In this document: positions 22,131 to 35,604 of the stretch, one piece after another | Numbering within the stretch: position 1 is the first letter of the stretch | Layout: each line of letters opens with the position of its first letter | Notes under the pieces: generated by a model | The model's database searches: none | What the model saw: the letters and a program-made list of their open reading frames with translations, nothing else | What the model was told of the DNA's origin: nothing | Translations under genes and position numbers: made by a program | From: Moniliophthora roreri | Lineage: Eukaryota > Basidiomycota > Agaricomycetes > Agaricales > Marasmiaceae | Length of the DNA stretch: 64,000 bases | NCBI GenBank assembly: GCA_001466705.2 | Contig: LATX02000200.1 | Coordinates: 1,302,001 to 1,366,000 of the forward strand | Direction of reading: 5' to 3'

Positions 22131-23248
22131 GTACGCGTTCTCATCGTTATCTTTCTCTGTTTCTATCTTTTCCGGTACAAGAAATCCAATCTCAGGTGGG
22201 TTCCACTTATTTCTATGATACTGGCCAAACGTTGGCTAATTGACCATAGGCTCGCAAAGATAATTGTCCCTCTCATCATTTGGGTTATTGGTGAGATTTT
22301 CGGTCTTGCCGTTGGTGTGGTATCTTACCCGTTTTGATTCATCAGCAGGTACCGATGTTTCCATAAGTGCTATGTCCGGGTGCTAAAATGTTCGCATGTC
22401 CCTGAGATAAGACGATCGAAGCGCATTCTGACACTCCCCAAAAGTTTTTGGTCATGCCATACAACTGTAAGCTCGGTAACGAGGCCTCGGACAGTCTTCT
22501 GGATTGGAGTATTTGTTCTGCTTCCGCGCCGTTCGTCGATATTGTCCTTGGCTGACGCAGTGACGCAGCCTATAACGCTGTACTATTCTCGTAAGTCTCA
22601 CCACGAATTAGGACCGCTGAAGCATAAATGGACCTATCCTTAGGCTGAGTGGATAAACTGGCTCAGCTGTTCGGACAAGGCCCTTTCCCTCTCGGAAGTC
22701 CGGCTTTTCAGATCCAGATCCGGCCGGGGTACGAATTGGACAGGTCATTATATAATTATTCCCTTTCCTTCGACTTGGCCGTATTCCCGCTCATACACAA
22801 GCTGATTATGTTTGTATAACCACTTGACTTTGGATATGCGGGTCAATATGCATACAGTCCGTCTGGCCTGAGAAAGACCGGCTTCGGGGCTTTGGGGCTT
22901 TGGGGACATGGATGTATCGTCTGACGTCTTCCCTCGATCCTTCAGAAACATGGTGCTGCCCAAACTAGTGCTATACCATCTCGCAACGAGGATATCCGAG
23001 TAAACACTTCAACACTTATCTGATCGTAAGGTGACACGTCGCACTCTTGGGCCGCACTAGGTGCGGCTGTTTTGGGTTGCTTCATGTCGGTGGCCAAGTC
23101 GTGCTCGATCAATTAGGAAAGTTGTCCGCCATCGGTGAATCATCATCAATGCATAACGGTAAAATGCCCAAGAATAGCCCCTGAATTGACATATAAAGAC
23201 CTCGGCTCTGAAAGGTTGGCCTATTCAGGTTCCCTTTACTCAGTTGCC
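22131..23248. other. Intergenic region, possible extension of the DUF6534 relic
   Basis: 22200-22340 is hydrophobic in one frame (KIIVPLIIWVIGEIFGLAVG) and could be the remains of a further helix. The rest to 23248 shows no supported gene. Confidence 0.35.
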
Positions 23249-24066
23249 ATGCTCCTCCGTTGCTTGATCTCCTCATTATTCCTCGCCTTATCATGGGCAG
23301 TGGTCGTCCCCGTCGGCCGCACAGGTGCTGTCTACATGACTACTCAAGACCACCCCGACTATCTACCGTCATCGTTCGACGTTTCGGAAAGTGGAAGTCC
23401 CTGGCCATGTTATCACGATGAAGGGCATGTACAGTACATGTGTAGGGCTTCACAGATAGGGCAGAGGGATATAGAAATGTCCATTGATGCCGACAGGAGG
23501 TACGTTCGGTCGGAACTTGTTACCATGACTCGTTATGGCTCATTCATATCATTCTCATTATGCACAGGAATCTTGCTTGGCTGTCGCGTAGTGCCAATGG
23601 GTTGCGACTCGATGAGTTAGGGTCGGATGAACGGCAGGTAGTCGAAGGTGTGTGTACCTGAGACCACATTCTTCCCGCTTCCTCACAAACACGTTAATTT
23701 CTTGTTCCCCGTTTGGCAGATTACCTGAATTTTGCGAGGGCCCCACTCATTCGAGGAGGTTCACATGGACCAGCCCTACCACTTGCCCGTGATACCCTCC
23801 TAACATGCAAACTCCTTGCCGACCATGAGCATGCGGACGACCATTCATTGCTTCGCAAAAGATTCGGTTTCATCCATCTTATCGACATATTTAGCATTCT
23901 GAGTGTCCTTGGCCTCGCACTCGCCGCTTCAGCCATTGGCGCCCTGCTTGGAGGAGACAAGAATTCCACACCTGACATTCGCTCGGAAGAGTATCATAGA
24001 CGGACGAGAAGCTTGGGTCGCAACAGTATTCATTTCCGTGATATCCAAGAGAAAAGAAGCGAATAA
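23249..24066 (+). CDS. Small secreted/membrane-anchored protein of unknown function
   Basis: Three exons: 23249-23499, 23568-23647, 23720-24066; 225 aa with consistent phases. It starts with a clear signal peptide (MLLRCLISSLFLALSWAVVV). An ectodomain of about 140 residues with two Cys (PCYHDEGHVQYMC) and the repeated-Asp segment ERDIEMSIDADRR-like follows, then NLAWLSRSANGLRLDELGSD. Near the C-terminus there is one membrane span (HLIDIFSILSVLGLALAASA) and a basic cytosolic tail (YHRRTRSLGRNSIHFRD). I do not recognise the family. Splice sites are canonical. Confidence 0.65.
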
Positions 24067-24525
24067 ACCGCTTCAGCCTATTTGATGTAAGATTATTTGG
24101 GGTGGAATGTACAGCACTGTAAATTAGATAGCATCACCATTGTACTATTACAACACACGCACCGCTTTGTTTCAATAATAATATATATATATCGTAACTT
24201 TGCAGCCTGGGACGCCGTCAAATTCTGGAAGGGCTTTGACACGAAACCGAATTCAAGTGAAAGCCTGAGCGAAAGCGAAAGCGACGAGTCTGCAGAAAAT
24301 CCGGAATTGGGCGGTAATATGACTGATCTCTGCTTCTGCTTTCTCTTTATGGCTGGCGTCGAACTTCTGGAATTCATTGAGAGAATTCACTGGAGAAACT
24401 CGGTCTGTCCGACTTGGTGGTTGTCAAGCTTCTTTGTACTTGCTTGGCCATGAATTGCCGGTCAACTCGGCGCTTGCAACCGGCCCGGCAAATGATTTTT
24501 TTTTCTTTCGTCAACTCATACTGAA
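24067..24525. other. Intergenic region upstream of DHR1
   Basis: It contains an (AT)n stretch at about 24178-24192 and short open frames on both strands that overlap each other and have no recognisable content. A T-rich run lies just before the DHR1 start (24494-24507). Confidence 0.45.
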
Positions 24526-27500
24526 ATGGGTCCAGCCCCTCGAGAACGGCACAACGCTCGAGCCAGGCAGTCTCAAGCTGGATCTCATAAACGCAAGAAG
24601 CATGACAAGACGAAGACAGATGAATTAGCCGACGCGAATGCTGTGATTCATATACCCAAGTCCAAGAAAGAGAAGGAATTGGATAGGAAGGAACGACTCA
24701 AGCAAGAGGTGCGGTTACCCCGTAAACCCTTTGATTTCATCTTGATGACGACTTGGCCTGTATAGCTCATCGCTCAATCCGACTCGAAATGGAACAGCAA
24801 AAAGAAGAAGAGGCTCGAAAAATACATTGTACGTACCAAGCGTTTGAGATGTTTTGTGCAATACATCAATTGGCACATGAACACAGGAGAAGAAACTTAA
24901 GAAGGAAGAGCGTGTACAAATTCTCGAGAAGCTATCGTATGCCGATATATTTCACGCCTACGAGATCCGCTCTAATCATTCTTAGGCAGAGTCAAGCACA
25001 AATTCCTTCTTCATTGCATCTTCAATCTTCATCGACTTTGGGAACTGGCAAAACCTCTACACATCAAGAACGGAATGAAAAATTGGAGGACAAAGAAATG
25101 CGACGTGTATTGGAGGGACGTGGCGGGAAACGCAAGCGCAACAATGATTTCTATGATGTGGTCGAGGAGAGTGATTCAGAGAAAAGTGGTTCAGATAGTG
25201 ATGTGGAATCTGCGGTCCAGAAGATTGAAACGACCCCCGTAGTGAAGGGCGTTTCTGCCGTCGGAAGTGCTCTAAAACGCGGTTTGGATGGAAATCCTAT
25301 TGCTCCCAAGGTGAGGCCCATCAACTCCAAGAAAAAGGTCAGCCACGTTTGATATATATAGCCTTGAGTTTGAATCGAGCATTTTATAGACCATTTTTTC
25401 CAGCTGGAAGACTAAATCTACCTCAAAAGATGCGCTCGAGGAGTCCGACACATCTTTCGACAGTTCAGACTCCGCTTATGATAGCGATGAAGATAAGGAC
25501 GACGCGAAAGATGAAGCAGCTGGCTCAAGTAATGAGGGAGAGGGAGAAGAAGGTCTGAGTGATGATGTCGAAGAAGGTTCGGACCTAGACGAAGGGTCGG
25601 ACGAAGGGAGCGAACCTGGGTCACCTCCCAAGCCAAAGAAGAGTTTCGGTTTCAAAGATTGGGCTATCAAGCAGCTCAATATCGCGAAAGGCTATACCAA
25701 TGCTACACCTTCCAATACGGCGGACGAGCCGACCAATCCACCTGACACTTTACCTCCTCCCGTAAAGAAGAGAAAACTCGATTCTTCATCAGGACCTTCG
25801 GAAATGCGAGGCCCCCTAGGCGAAGGTCTACAGCTACCTTCTACCTTGTTCGCGCAAGCATTGCTGTCCACCGACTCAAAGGGCAAGACATCCTCGAAAC
25901 CCAAATTTGTCTCCGTATCTCGACCTTCTGAAATCGAGGAAGAGAGATTGCTTCTCCCTGTTGTAGCCGAAGAGCAACCCATCATGGAGGCCATTCTTTT
26001 GAATCCGGTCGTGATTATTTGCGGTGAAACTGGTAGCGGTAAAACTACGCAGGTGCCACAGTTTCTGTATGAAGCAGGTTTCGGTTCACCCGATAGTGGT
26101 TAGACCTATACAGTCTTTTAACTGCTCTTCGTATCTCACCGCTTTCGCAGATAACCCTGGAATGATTGGCATCACTCAGCCCCGTCGAGTGGCTGCGATG
26201 TCTATGGCGGCTCGTGTAGCTAACGAGTTGTCACTTACTTCGTCCAAAGTGTCGTATCAAATACGATATGATGCCACAGTCTCGCCGGATACATCCATCA
26301 AGTTTATGACCGATGGTGTACTGCTTCGAGAATTGGCCGCCGACTTTTTGCTAACAAAATACTCGGTCATTATTATCGATGAAGCCCATGAGCGTAGTAT
26401 GAATACAGATATATTGATAGGTGTACTGAGCAGGGTTCTGAAGCTGAGGGAGGAGCTATGGACGGAAGGAAAGGAGGATGCAAAGGTTTGTGCATCCAAA
26501 CAATCCCCAAACTGTCGAGCTTGTCTCAACCCCCCACTGCAGCCCCTTCGCCTCGTTATAATGTCCGCCACGCTACGTGTCAGTGATTTTGCTGAAAATA
26601 AAAACCTCTTTGCAACGCCTCCACCGGTCATCAACGTCTCTGCAAGGCAGCATCCTGTCACCATTCACTTCAATCGACGCACCGCTTCGGACTATGTTAC
26701 TGAGGCCATCAAGAAGACAGTCAAAATTCACACGCGTTTACCGCCTGGTGGAATATTGGTATTCTTGACCGGCCAGAACGAGATCACTGGCGTGTGTCGG
26801 AAGTTGGAGGCTCGGTTTGGAAAGAAGGCGATCAATGAACAGAAGAGCAGGCGAGGGCAATGGCAAGATGTAGGAGATGGCAATCAAATCGGCCGAGTGG
26901 GTGCAGCGCAAGGTGAGGGAAAGTCAATCTTAACCAAGTGCTGAGACTGATATTGTTTTCCAGCCGATCTTGAGCCTGAAGAGATCGACCTTGGGGAATT
27001 CCAGAATGTTGAAGAGAATGATTTTGACGATGGAGAGGGAACGGAGGATCCTGATGCGTTGGACAGCGAAGAGGAAGATCAACTGGATGAGGAGCTAGGG
27101 ATCGATATCAATGAAACAGAAAGTACGTGGGTACTCATTTCTACGACGTGCACATACGAATTCATTGTTTCTAGCTCCCATGCATGTTCTTCCGCTCTAC
27201 TCGCTCTTACCTTCAGATCAACAGATGCGGGTCTTCAAGCCTCCTCCTCCAGGGTCTAGACTGGTCATAGTATCAACCAACGTCGCCGAAACATCGCTTA
27301 CTATTCCAGGCATTCGGTACGTTATTGATTGTGGGAGAGCTAAAGAGGTAAGCTGTGAGGCCCTTCATTCCTGCTTGCCACTCAGTCACCCACAGCGGCA
27401 TTACGATGCTACCAATGGTGTACAAGCATTCCAAGTCGACTGGATATCAAAGGCTTCAGCGGCGCAGCGTGCAGGTCGAGCGGGACGTACTGGTCCCGGC

Positions 27501-28854
27501 CACTGTTATCGGCTGTACTCTTCTGCCCTTTACGAACATAACTTTGATCAATTCGCGAAGCCCGAGATCTTACGCATGCCAATCGAAGGCGTAGTCTTGC
27601 AGATGAAATCTATGCATATCGATGCAGTTGTCAACTTCCCTTTCCCCACCCCGCCCGATCGCACGAATCTCCAAAAAGCCGAGAAAACGCTTGGATACCT
27701 AGGTGCTTTGGACAAGAACGGACAGGTCACGGAACTTGGGACGACAATGTCGCTTTTCCCGCTATCACCCCGATTCTCTAGGATGCTTGTCAGTGGTCAG
27801 CAACATGGATGTCTTCCCTATGTTATTGCTATCGTGGCCTGCCTTTCCGTGGGCGACCTCTTCCTGCATGAGGAAACTCTACTTGCGTTCAATGACGCAG
27901 AGGAGGATGAAAATGAGGATCTATCTCATCTCACTAGCGAGAAGGTGCGGGAAAAGGAAGCGTTGCGTTCACGGAGAAAAGCCTTTTTCAACTCACAACA
28001 TGTAAGTCTGCAAGCTCTATTACTGATGTTACTCTTAACTTTGTTCATTTTTTTAGGTCCACTCGTCACTAGGAAACTACACTAGCGATTGCTTGAAAGC
28101 GCTCTCCGTTGTCGGCGCTTACGAATACGCAGGAGGTAGTCTTCCATTCTGCCAGGAACATTTCGTTCGGCCGAAAGTACGTTACTCTCGTACTTCTGCA
28201 TCCGCCTGTCCCTCAACTCTATCACCAAGGCAATGGAAGAGATTCACAAGCTCAGAGCACAGATCACCACAATCATGCAATCAAATTTCGCGGGAGTGAA
28301 TGTAGCATTCGTCCCCAATTTGCAGCCCCCAAATGACCTCCAAGTATGGAATTCCTCCTTCCTTAAATGGGACATGCTTAGTCATATTTTCCCAGTTGAA
28401 AGTTCTTCGCCAACTGCTTGCAGCCGCTTTCATCGACCAGGTAGCTGTGCGAAAGGATCGCATTCAACCGAATACGGGTGGGAGTCAATACACTTCCTCG
28501 AAGGGTATCCCATACAAGGCCATGGGGATAATGGAAGATGTATTCATGCATCCTTCATCTGTTCTGGCAAATGTTTCACCACCTGAGTTCGTCGTCTTCA
28601 ATGAGGTTGTCCGAACATCTCGAGTTTTTATCAAAGGTTCGCTCATTGACATGTTCTGGAGCTCTTTCGTGCTGAATCTATAATCAGGTCTGACCGTCGT
28701 CAATCCGGCCTGGCTATCGTCTTTGGGAAAATCGACACTGTGTACATATTCCAAGCCATTTAAAAACAGTTCGAATGTACCCATGATCATCCCTCATTTT
28801 GGCCCCGAAGGTTGGGAGCTTCCTGCCATTCGCGCTGAAACAGTTCTTAGATAG
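24526..28854 (+). CDS. ECM16: DEAH-box RNA helicase Dhr1/DHX37
   Basis: Nucleolar helicase that releases U3 snoRNA from pre-40S particles. 14 exons: 24526-24708, 24766-24828, 24887-24936, 24986-25337, 25390-26098, 26151-26485, 26543-26912, 26964-27122, 27175-27347, 27396-28001, 28057-28176, 28230-28343, 28396-28636, 28688-28854; 1213 aa. The basic N-terminus ([20 protein letters not shown]) and KKKRLEKYI...[12 protein letters not shown] are typical. Motifs: Walker [31 protein letters not shown] in [12 protein letters not shown] in [22 protein letters not shown] and [17 protein letters not shown]. The C-terminal OB-fold ends [11 protein letters not shown]. Two acidic inserts (25470-25600; 26970-27110) match the family's variable regions. 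The intron 26486-26542 is 57 nt and stop-free. Confidence 0.95.
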
Positions 28855-28971
28855 CAAGCTACGTATATACTATACAACATTATGGTCTACAGATACAGGT
28901 GTCTATATAAGTGATATGTACATTACAAGAGTTGTAGAATATCCAAGATGCTGTTCAACATGATTCGTGTG

Positions 28972-31900
28972 TCAAGCCAAGCGTCGTCTATTTGCGGATG
29001 AACCTGCTTCTGAGTTAGGGTCCGGTGGACACTAGGAATTCCAAACATCAGGTATTGCGAAGAAAGTGAATTGGCAGGCATTCACTACCTTGTTTTTGTT
29101 TTTCTGTTTAGGTAAAAAGATATTGGGTTGGGGTTTGGGCCGCTTTTGCGGCGGCATTTTCACCTGGTTTTCAGTGATGGGCGGCGGACGTGGGGGCAGC
29201 AGACGATTGGATGAGGGAAGCTGAATATCACCCGATTCTGGTTTCAGACGTTGAGGTGGAGGTAGGTCCGTTGAGCTTTTATCAAGGTGTGTAGAGAAAG
29301 ACGGCACAGCTGGAGTAGATGTCGAAATCGAGTCTTCTCTCTTTCTCTTACCTTGCTTGTCATCCCTCCCAGCCGGGTTGGAGGGTTCTGGTTTACTGTC
29401 AAAAGTCCTTGAGGGTTTCTTTTCCATTGACTGCTTCAGCTGCTGCGGTGTCGTCAAGTCGTCGGGAATGGCTGTGACCGGTTGAGTTTTCTTTGGTTTC
29501 TGTCGTTTGGGTGGCGAGCTTGAGCCCGACAGAATAGCACTAGGCGCGGTGAAATAGGCTTCATCCACCTGATGAAAAGTGAGCAGTAACGCAAAAATAA
29601 CGAAAGTCGACTTACCTCGACAAGACAGCCCCTCGATCTGGCATCTTGAATAACGTTACGCCATACTTCATCACTACGCTCCAGTGTAGGGGCATGTCCG
29701 AGGATGAAAAGGGAAGACCTTGCACGCGTTATAGCGACGTTCATTCTACGAACATCTAGATGACACTTCAGCAGCCGTCTCTGCGAAGCTGACATACAAC
29801 ATACCCGACAAAAAGCCTATTTCGGTCAGACCTGGACCAGCTCTGACGCAGGACAGAATGATAATATCCTTTTCCTGCCCTTGAAAACCATCAACTGTGT
29901 TGAAATCAACTTGGCCAACGATATCCCGACCAAAGCGCTGTTGGAAAGTGTTCCGGATTTCCACTATCTGCGCGCGATACATAGAGACAATGCCAATCTT
30001 GAGATTGAAATCGATGTTGTAGAACTCCTTTCGAAGCCGGTTGAAAAGTGCAACAGCAATTTGACATTCTGAACGATTCTTAGTGGACTGACCGCTCTTC
30101 TCTTCCTGGCCTTTGGCGACGTTGAAAAACTTGTATGTGCCGAATTTGCTGCTCGAGTGCCACGGCTGAGCAGTTTTGGTGTCCATGGCCGGTCCATCCT
30201 GCAGCCGTCCATCGTAAAAGATTTTGCTCGGTAGACGACTAATATCTGGATGCATACGATATTGGATGCTGATACACAACATGAATGGATGGCAGCAAGG
30301 GTACAGATTCAGGAATTTACCTTAGAAGGTGGACTGCTTCTGGCTTCTGTTTCTGTAGTCGGACAAACAGCGACTGGTCATACTGGAGTTTGCAGGCCTG
30401 TTGATGTGGCAGTAATTTAGTATTGTTGTTCGCTGAGTGAGTACGTTACGAACCTGCCGTGACAAAACAGTGGGCGGCAACTGCTGAGGATCCCCGACCA
30501 TAACACAACGATCGCAACGGAACTTCAGCGGAATGAGAGAGCTGAGTTCAATAGCCTGAGCCGCTTCATCGATGATGATCATATCGAAATCGAAGGCTTC
30601 CAGAATTTCGTGACCAGCCCCAGAAAGTGTAGAACAGATGACGTCTGCCTCTTGGAGGACTTCCTGACGTGCCTTTCGACGCGAGGCGTCAATGGTCCGA
30701 GACTCAGCCTTCTGCTGATCCTTTAAGCGATCAAACTGCTGCGTTAAGGTCATACGCCGAGAATTGAGGCGTGCAATTTCGTCGTCCAGAGCTCTAAGGC
30801 GCGCACTATTGTCATGGACCTCATTTTTCTCCTGGATCTTCTGCAACCGGAGTTGCTTGACGGACTCCAAATCACGACGTACAGTCGCGATCTCGTTGCC
30901 AATATCGGTGTTTGCTTGTTGGCCACTCGAGTTGAGTTTGATGTCGACGAGACGATCGAGCGAAACTTCCTTGACGTTCAAACTCATCGCTTGCTCTGCA
31001 CCAATTCGTACCACTTTCAGCACACCCTCTTTCCTGGTCAAGCCACGGATGCCATCCTTCAATCTTCCAACGATTTCATCTATGGCCGCGTTACTAGGTG
31101 CACAGATCAAAATCTTCGGGGAAACCGGCTTCTCGACTGGTTTTCCTGCGTTAATAGTGACCGGCCGGCGGGGTGGGTCGCTCAGGAATGCAGCTACAAG
31201 ACCACATATCGTAGAGGTTTTCCCTGTTCCTGGTGGTCTAATTGTTATGTGAGATTGATGAAGGAGACAAGAATTCCTAGTCATACCCTTGTATCAGACT
31301 GAAACCACCGGTTCGCAAAGAAGCAGCTATGGCAGTCGCTTGAGGTTTATTGACGCTATGCCTTTCCATGGTTTGCTTGATTGTCGATTCATCAAGTTTT
31401 GGGATCCCAGACAACTGAGGGTTGAGGACTTGTTGTGCGCAATCATAGTACTCGGCCGAAACAAGCGCAGCGAACTCCCGGTGAAGTGTACTCAGGCTAG
31501 AATCGAGGACTCAGAATATCAGTCGATGAGAGCAGTGTGAGGGTTACCTGAAAACCTTTGCAATCTCCCATGTACTGTTCAGCTGCAGAGGGTCAACTAT
31601 AGAAGCTGGAACTAGACACCGTATGCTAGCCTGTATTTCGGTGGGCGTGCCTCGATAGTTTAGAGTTTTTCCCAAGAACGACGTTTTCCCGTCTGGATGA
31701 CGTAGCAGAACAACGTCATTCTCTGTGAGATACCATTCCTTGCGCACACCCTCAGTAATGGAAATATCTAGATCTGACCAATCGCCAGTGTATTGACGGG
31801 ATACAATCTTGCACTGGAAATAATCCAGCCTCTCTTGTTTCGAGTTCGCAAGCTGACTCCAACACTCGAGCAGCAGTAATGGCTCGAAGACTCGGCGATA

Positions 31901-34900
31901 GTGGTTAAAATCGGTGAAGCGATCGGGGACGGTCAAAAGGGACAGCTTTCTGCCTGGAGGCTCCGCACCAGGATGGTCATAATTCCAGGAAAGGAGTTCT
32001 CGATGAAGGCCAGTGATGTCAGGTCGTAAACGGAGAGCTTTCCTCCGAAGCTCTTCACGCTGACGGATGCGCTCTTCCATAGGATTCTTCGTCATGGTAG
32101 GTATATCGATCTGCTTGATCCCACGGCGTTCAGGCTGCTTTTTGATCTTGGGTGATTTCTGAGCTTTAGCAAGCTGGGCCAACGTTGTTCTCTGAGATTC
32201 TTCCTCGCTTTCGTCTGAGCTCGAATCGGAAACTGCGGATGGCGAGGGCGCCCTCGAACTCGCGCTTTTCGGTGCTGAAGAAGCGCGAGCAGAAGATGGT
32301 TGTACGGTTGTAGTACTAGTCTTTCGGAATTTGGGAAGTGAATGGGCCGCGTCAAGCTTCTCCTGATCAGAACTTTTGAACTGATAGGCAGATGATTTGA
32401 GAGCTTTCGTAGTAGCTGGCACGGGGACCTTGGACGGAGGAGCAACCTTGTTTGACGCAGATGGCTGAGTCTTCGCCTCGTCCTTTAATTTTGATTTCGA
32501 CATGAGCTTATCTGTAATAATAGGCTTTTGCGAAGCCTTTGTCATGGAGACGAATTCAACATCATTGTCTTCCTGCTTTACTCCATGAGTCTTCTCTTTC
32601 TTCTTCCCTTTCTCCGCCTTGACTTGAATCTCCTGAATTTCGACTTCATCCTCAAATGAGGCGATAGCGTCCTCCAATTTCGACAGGCGTGCATCGTCAA
32701 GCCTGCTCCCCTTGTTGGGATCACCCTCACGGGCCACTTTGACTGTTGTGGCAATCTTCTTCAACCCCGCTTCTGGCGGAGGTATCCGTGCTTCCCGAAA
32801 ACAATCCAGCAAACTCTGCAATAGAGTAAACGACTGATGGAGAAGCTCAGAGTCGGTCAACCGCAGCCAACGGGTCAACTCAGGAAGCGTCTCATGCAAG
32901 TCCTGAATCATTCTCTTCCCTGTAGCAGAGGGATTGCGAGGATCGCTGACGTGACGGCCTCCTGATGGTGTATTGACTGCAGTTTCGAGAATGGTTCGAT
33001 GAGCTAACAGATCTCGTTCGAAGATGAGGGCATCCCTCATCCATTCGATCATCACATTCGGCGTAAAAAGAGGGGACCACTGAGGTGTGCGTTTGAATAT
33101 GACATTCATAGCCTTGCACATTGATTTCCATAACGCAACGAGCTTCGTGTGCAGACCACCCGCGTGTAGAGATTGTAGGAACTGTGGTTTATGCAAGTGG
33201 CCGTCGGGGCTAGCGCAAAGCGCCTCGAGAATGTCTGTGAAACATCGAACGAGCGACTTTGCTAGGCTGCAAGCCTCCGGGACGGTAGAGGCATAGGAGA
33301 CGAATGTAGTAAGGAACTCGAACATTCCATCTAGGGCATGACCAGGGAACTTCCCGATAAGTGCTCGATAACAGTCCGCGCGAATGTCCACATCAAACGC
33401 GTGCCCGATGAGCATTTGAGCTCCATTTCGAATGACGTCCACTGGGGAGAGCATCAGTCGCACCACGTCCTTTACCGTGCCGTCTCGTTGTAGGACGTCT
33501 AGAGTTGCCGTGGGAACGTTGTAGTCCGTAAACTTAGTTATTGCGTCCAAGAACCCAGTTCTGATGACTGTCAATGCCTGATTCACGGCCTGAATGAGCT
33601 CTTTGACCCCCTGTAGCTTCACCTTGAGTATCTGCGATAAGCTGTTCTCAGAGAGATAATCTAGGTGGGCCGCCTGAGCGACAATGGATAAGATGCTCCG
33701 AAGCCCATCGAGGTCTCCAGATTGGAATGCGCTGTACATTTTCTTCCAAATCTGTTCGCGTATGCGAAACGGTGCCTTCTCCTTCTCCTCAATCTCGGGC
33801 TGTTTCTTCTTCAGTTCCAGATATGCTTGCCATCTGCATAGGCGCGTGATGGCATCCGAGATATTTACCGTATCACGGACGAGCGCCTGATGGACTAGAT
33901 CGCGCGTCGCGCCCCTCGCGTTCGACCATCGTGCTTCTGAATGTGACGCCGCAAACAAGACTGCGGTGAACATGTCTGCGTGTATGTCCATGAGGTCTGC
34001 GACTGTAGATGATTGATTCTTCACTTGAGATTTAAGCAGCTGTACAATAGATGTAGTTACTGTAAGGCTCTGAGTGGTACCAGAAGATTAGACCACGAAC
34101 CTTGGTGGCATACAACATGATGGTCGGGCGAGCGTCTCCGAAACGCTCGTGCTGAAGCTCCCCGCATAGATACTCCGTTATTTTTGCCAAGACTTCAGGG
34201 TACACAGATTGGCTACGAATGGCGTAGAGGTATTCAGAGAGCCAGGAAAGTGACCACGGCGTCTTTTCCAAAGAAGATGCCTCGATTTGGATCAACGATG
34301 TGAACGAGGGGTTATCCTTGAGTGCGTCAAACACGACCTGTGGATATTCAGGTGTTTCCCCAGACCACAAACGGTCGTTTAGACGCTTCAATATGAGAAT
34401 GAAGCACCGCAAAATATGCTCGAGTTCTATCGCGAAGCGTGTTAGTTTGCTTGCCAAACAAATAGATTGATGTACGAACCAGGACCGTGATCGTGAAGAT
34501 GACTCGTCGTAAAATGGCGAATATCATTACGACCGTTTGAGACCAAAAAATCGGGATGCACGAAGCGAACGAATTCATGAAAGGATTTCCACAACATTAC
34601 CGGATCCTTCACCGTGGTCATCACTAATGCAGCCGAGTTGGAGCCGTCGTAGTTGGACATCAAGGATGAAACGACGCTGTTGACGACATCTTTGAATAAT
34701 GGTGTAAGGATTTCGTTCGAAATGGGAATGACTCCCGCCCTAGTTGCTTGCTGGGACGCCCATCGTCTAACGGCTTGGTCGTCATGCATCAAGAGGGCTA
34801 ACACGCCTGGCGGTATCGGGTCACTTGGCCAGTCAGAGTATTGTTGGAGAGAAAGATGTTTATGAATCATGGACTGGATGCGGGCATCACGAAATATGGG

Positions 34901-35454
34901 CAAGTTGGTCACCATTCGGTAGGCAATTGGGGAAGGAATGGAGGATGTCGATGTGCTATCCAACGTAACACCCAATGAAGATAGCCGCTCCAAGACTGTT
35001 TGTAGTTCCCATTGGTTAAATTGATCCCAGAAGTTGTTCAAGACGTTTGAAGTAAAAGCCCCAAAGTAGCTAAGGAGCCACTTCAGTCTAATAGGAGATA
35101 TATAAGGGATGCAACTCACGTTGTCCTCGAGGTTATTTTGACTTTCTCTAGTTCCAGCACACATCCCGAGCAATTCATCAAGCAACCCTGCAACACCTCC
35201 TTCCATTTCTCGACTTGAGGGCTGGAGTAAGCGAAAAGTCGAAGTAAAAAGGTAGCCGCTTCAACCGTCGTGGCATTTGCTTGTGAGCAGAACCAATGAT
35301 TTTCTGCACCGGAGGATCTTCCATTCAAAAGGTACACGTAAACGAGCTGTAATATCTGGTCTGAACACTGGTCGTTGCCCGCAGGTTTGTCGCGCAGTTT
35401 AAGGAGCTGTTCGTGCACATGGGCAGTATCCGCCGCAGAGGCAGCGTCGCCCAT
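28972..35454 (-). CDS. SEN1: Sen1/Senataxin superfamily 1 helicase
   Basis: Nuclear 5'-3' RNA/DNA helicase that terminates non-coding transcription and removes R-loops. 11 exons: 35120-35454, 34480-35069, 34101-34426, 31548-34039, 31287-31496, 30454-31237, 30321-30397, 29805-30268, 29616-29755, 29089-29568, 28972-29031; 1985 aa. The N-terminal ~1000 residues are the Sen1-N helical repeat region (e.g. WDQFNQWELQTVLERL). A charged, Ser-rich linker is followed by PPGTGKTSTICGL (motif I), IIDEAAQAIELSSLIPL (motif II) and VGDPQQLPPTV. Then SIQYRMHPDISRLPS (motif IV region), FNTVDGFQGQEKDIIILS (motif V) and NVAITRARSSLFILG (motif VI). The C-terminus is Lys/Pro-rich with likely nuclear localisation patches (GKRKREDS). 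Convergent with DHR1 (117 bp apart), divergent from translin. Confidence 0.95.
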
Positions 35455-35604
35455 GTGGCAAGATATCTAACCAACGATGATGATGGTAAAGAAAGAAAGT
35501 TGGGTCAAGTGTAAGTGGCAGAAGAAATAGCGCGACGAGTCACGATAACGCGACCGGATTATGTACTCACACGGTGTCTCTCGCCTTCACATATCTACCA
35601 CGCT
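35455..35604. promoter_or_regulatory. Divergent SEN1-translin promoter
   Basis: 150 bp between the two start codons (35454 minus, 35605 plus). No TATA box. Both genes have well supported first exons, so the promoter is likely bidirectional. Confidence 0.5.

Noticed and set aside
24097..24453. 118-residue plus-strand frame upstream of DHR1
   Set aside because: Unusual composition, covers an AT repeat, and a minus-strand frame overlaps it; likely chance.
26257..26664. 135-residue minus-strand frame
   Set aside because: Antisense of DHR1 motifs I-III.
30764..31302. Two 162-residue plus-strand frames
   Set aside because: Antisense of the SEN1 helicase core, which has all motifs on the minus strand.
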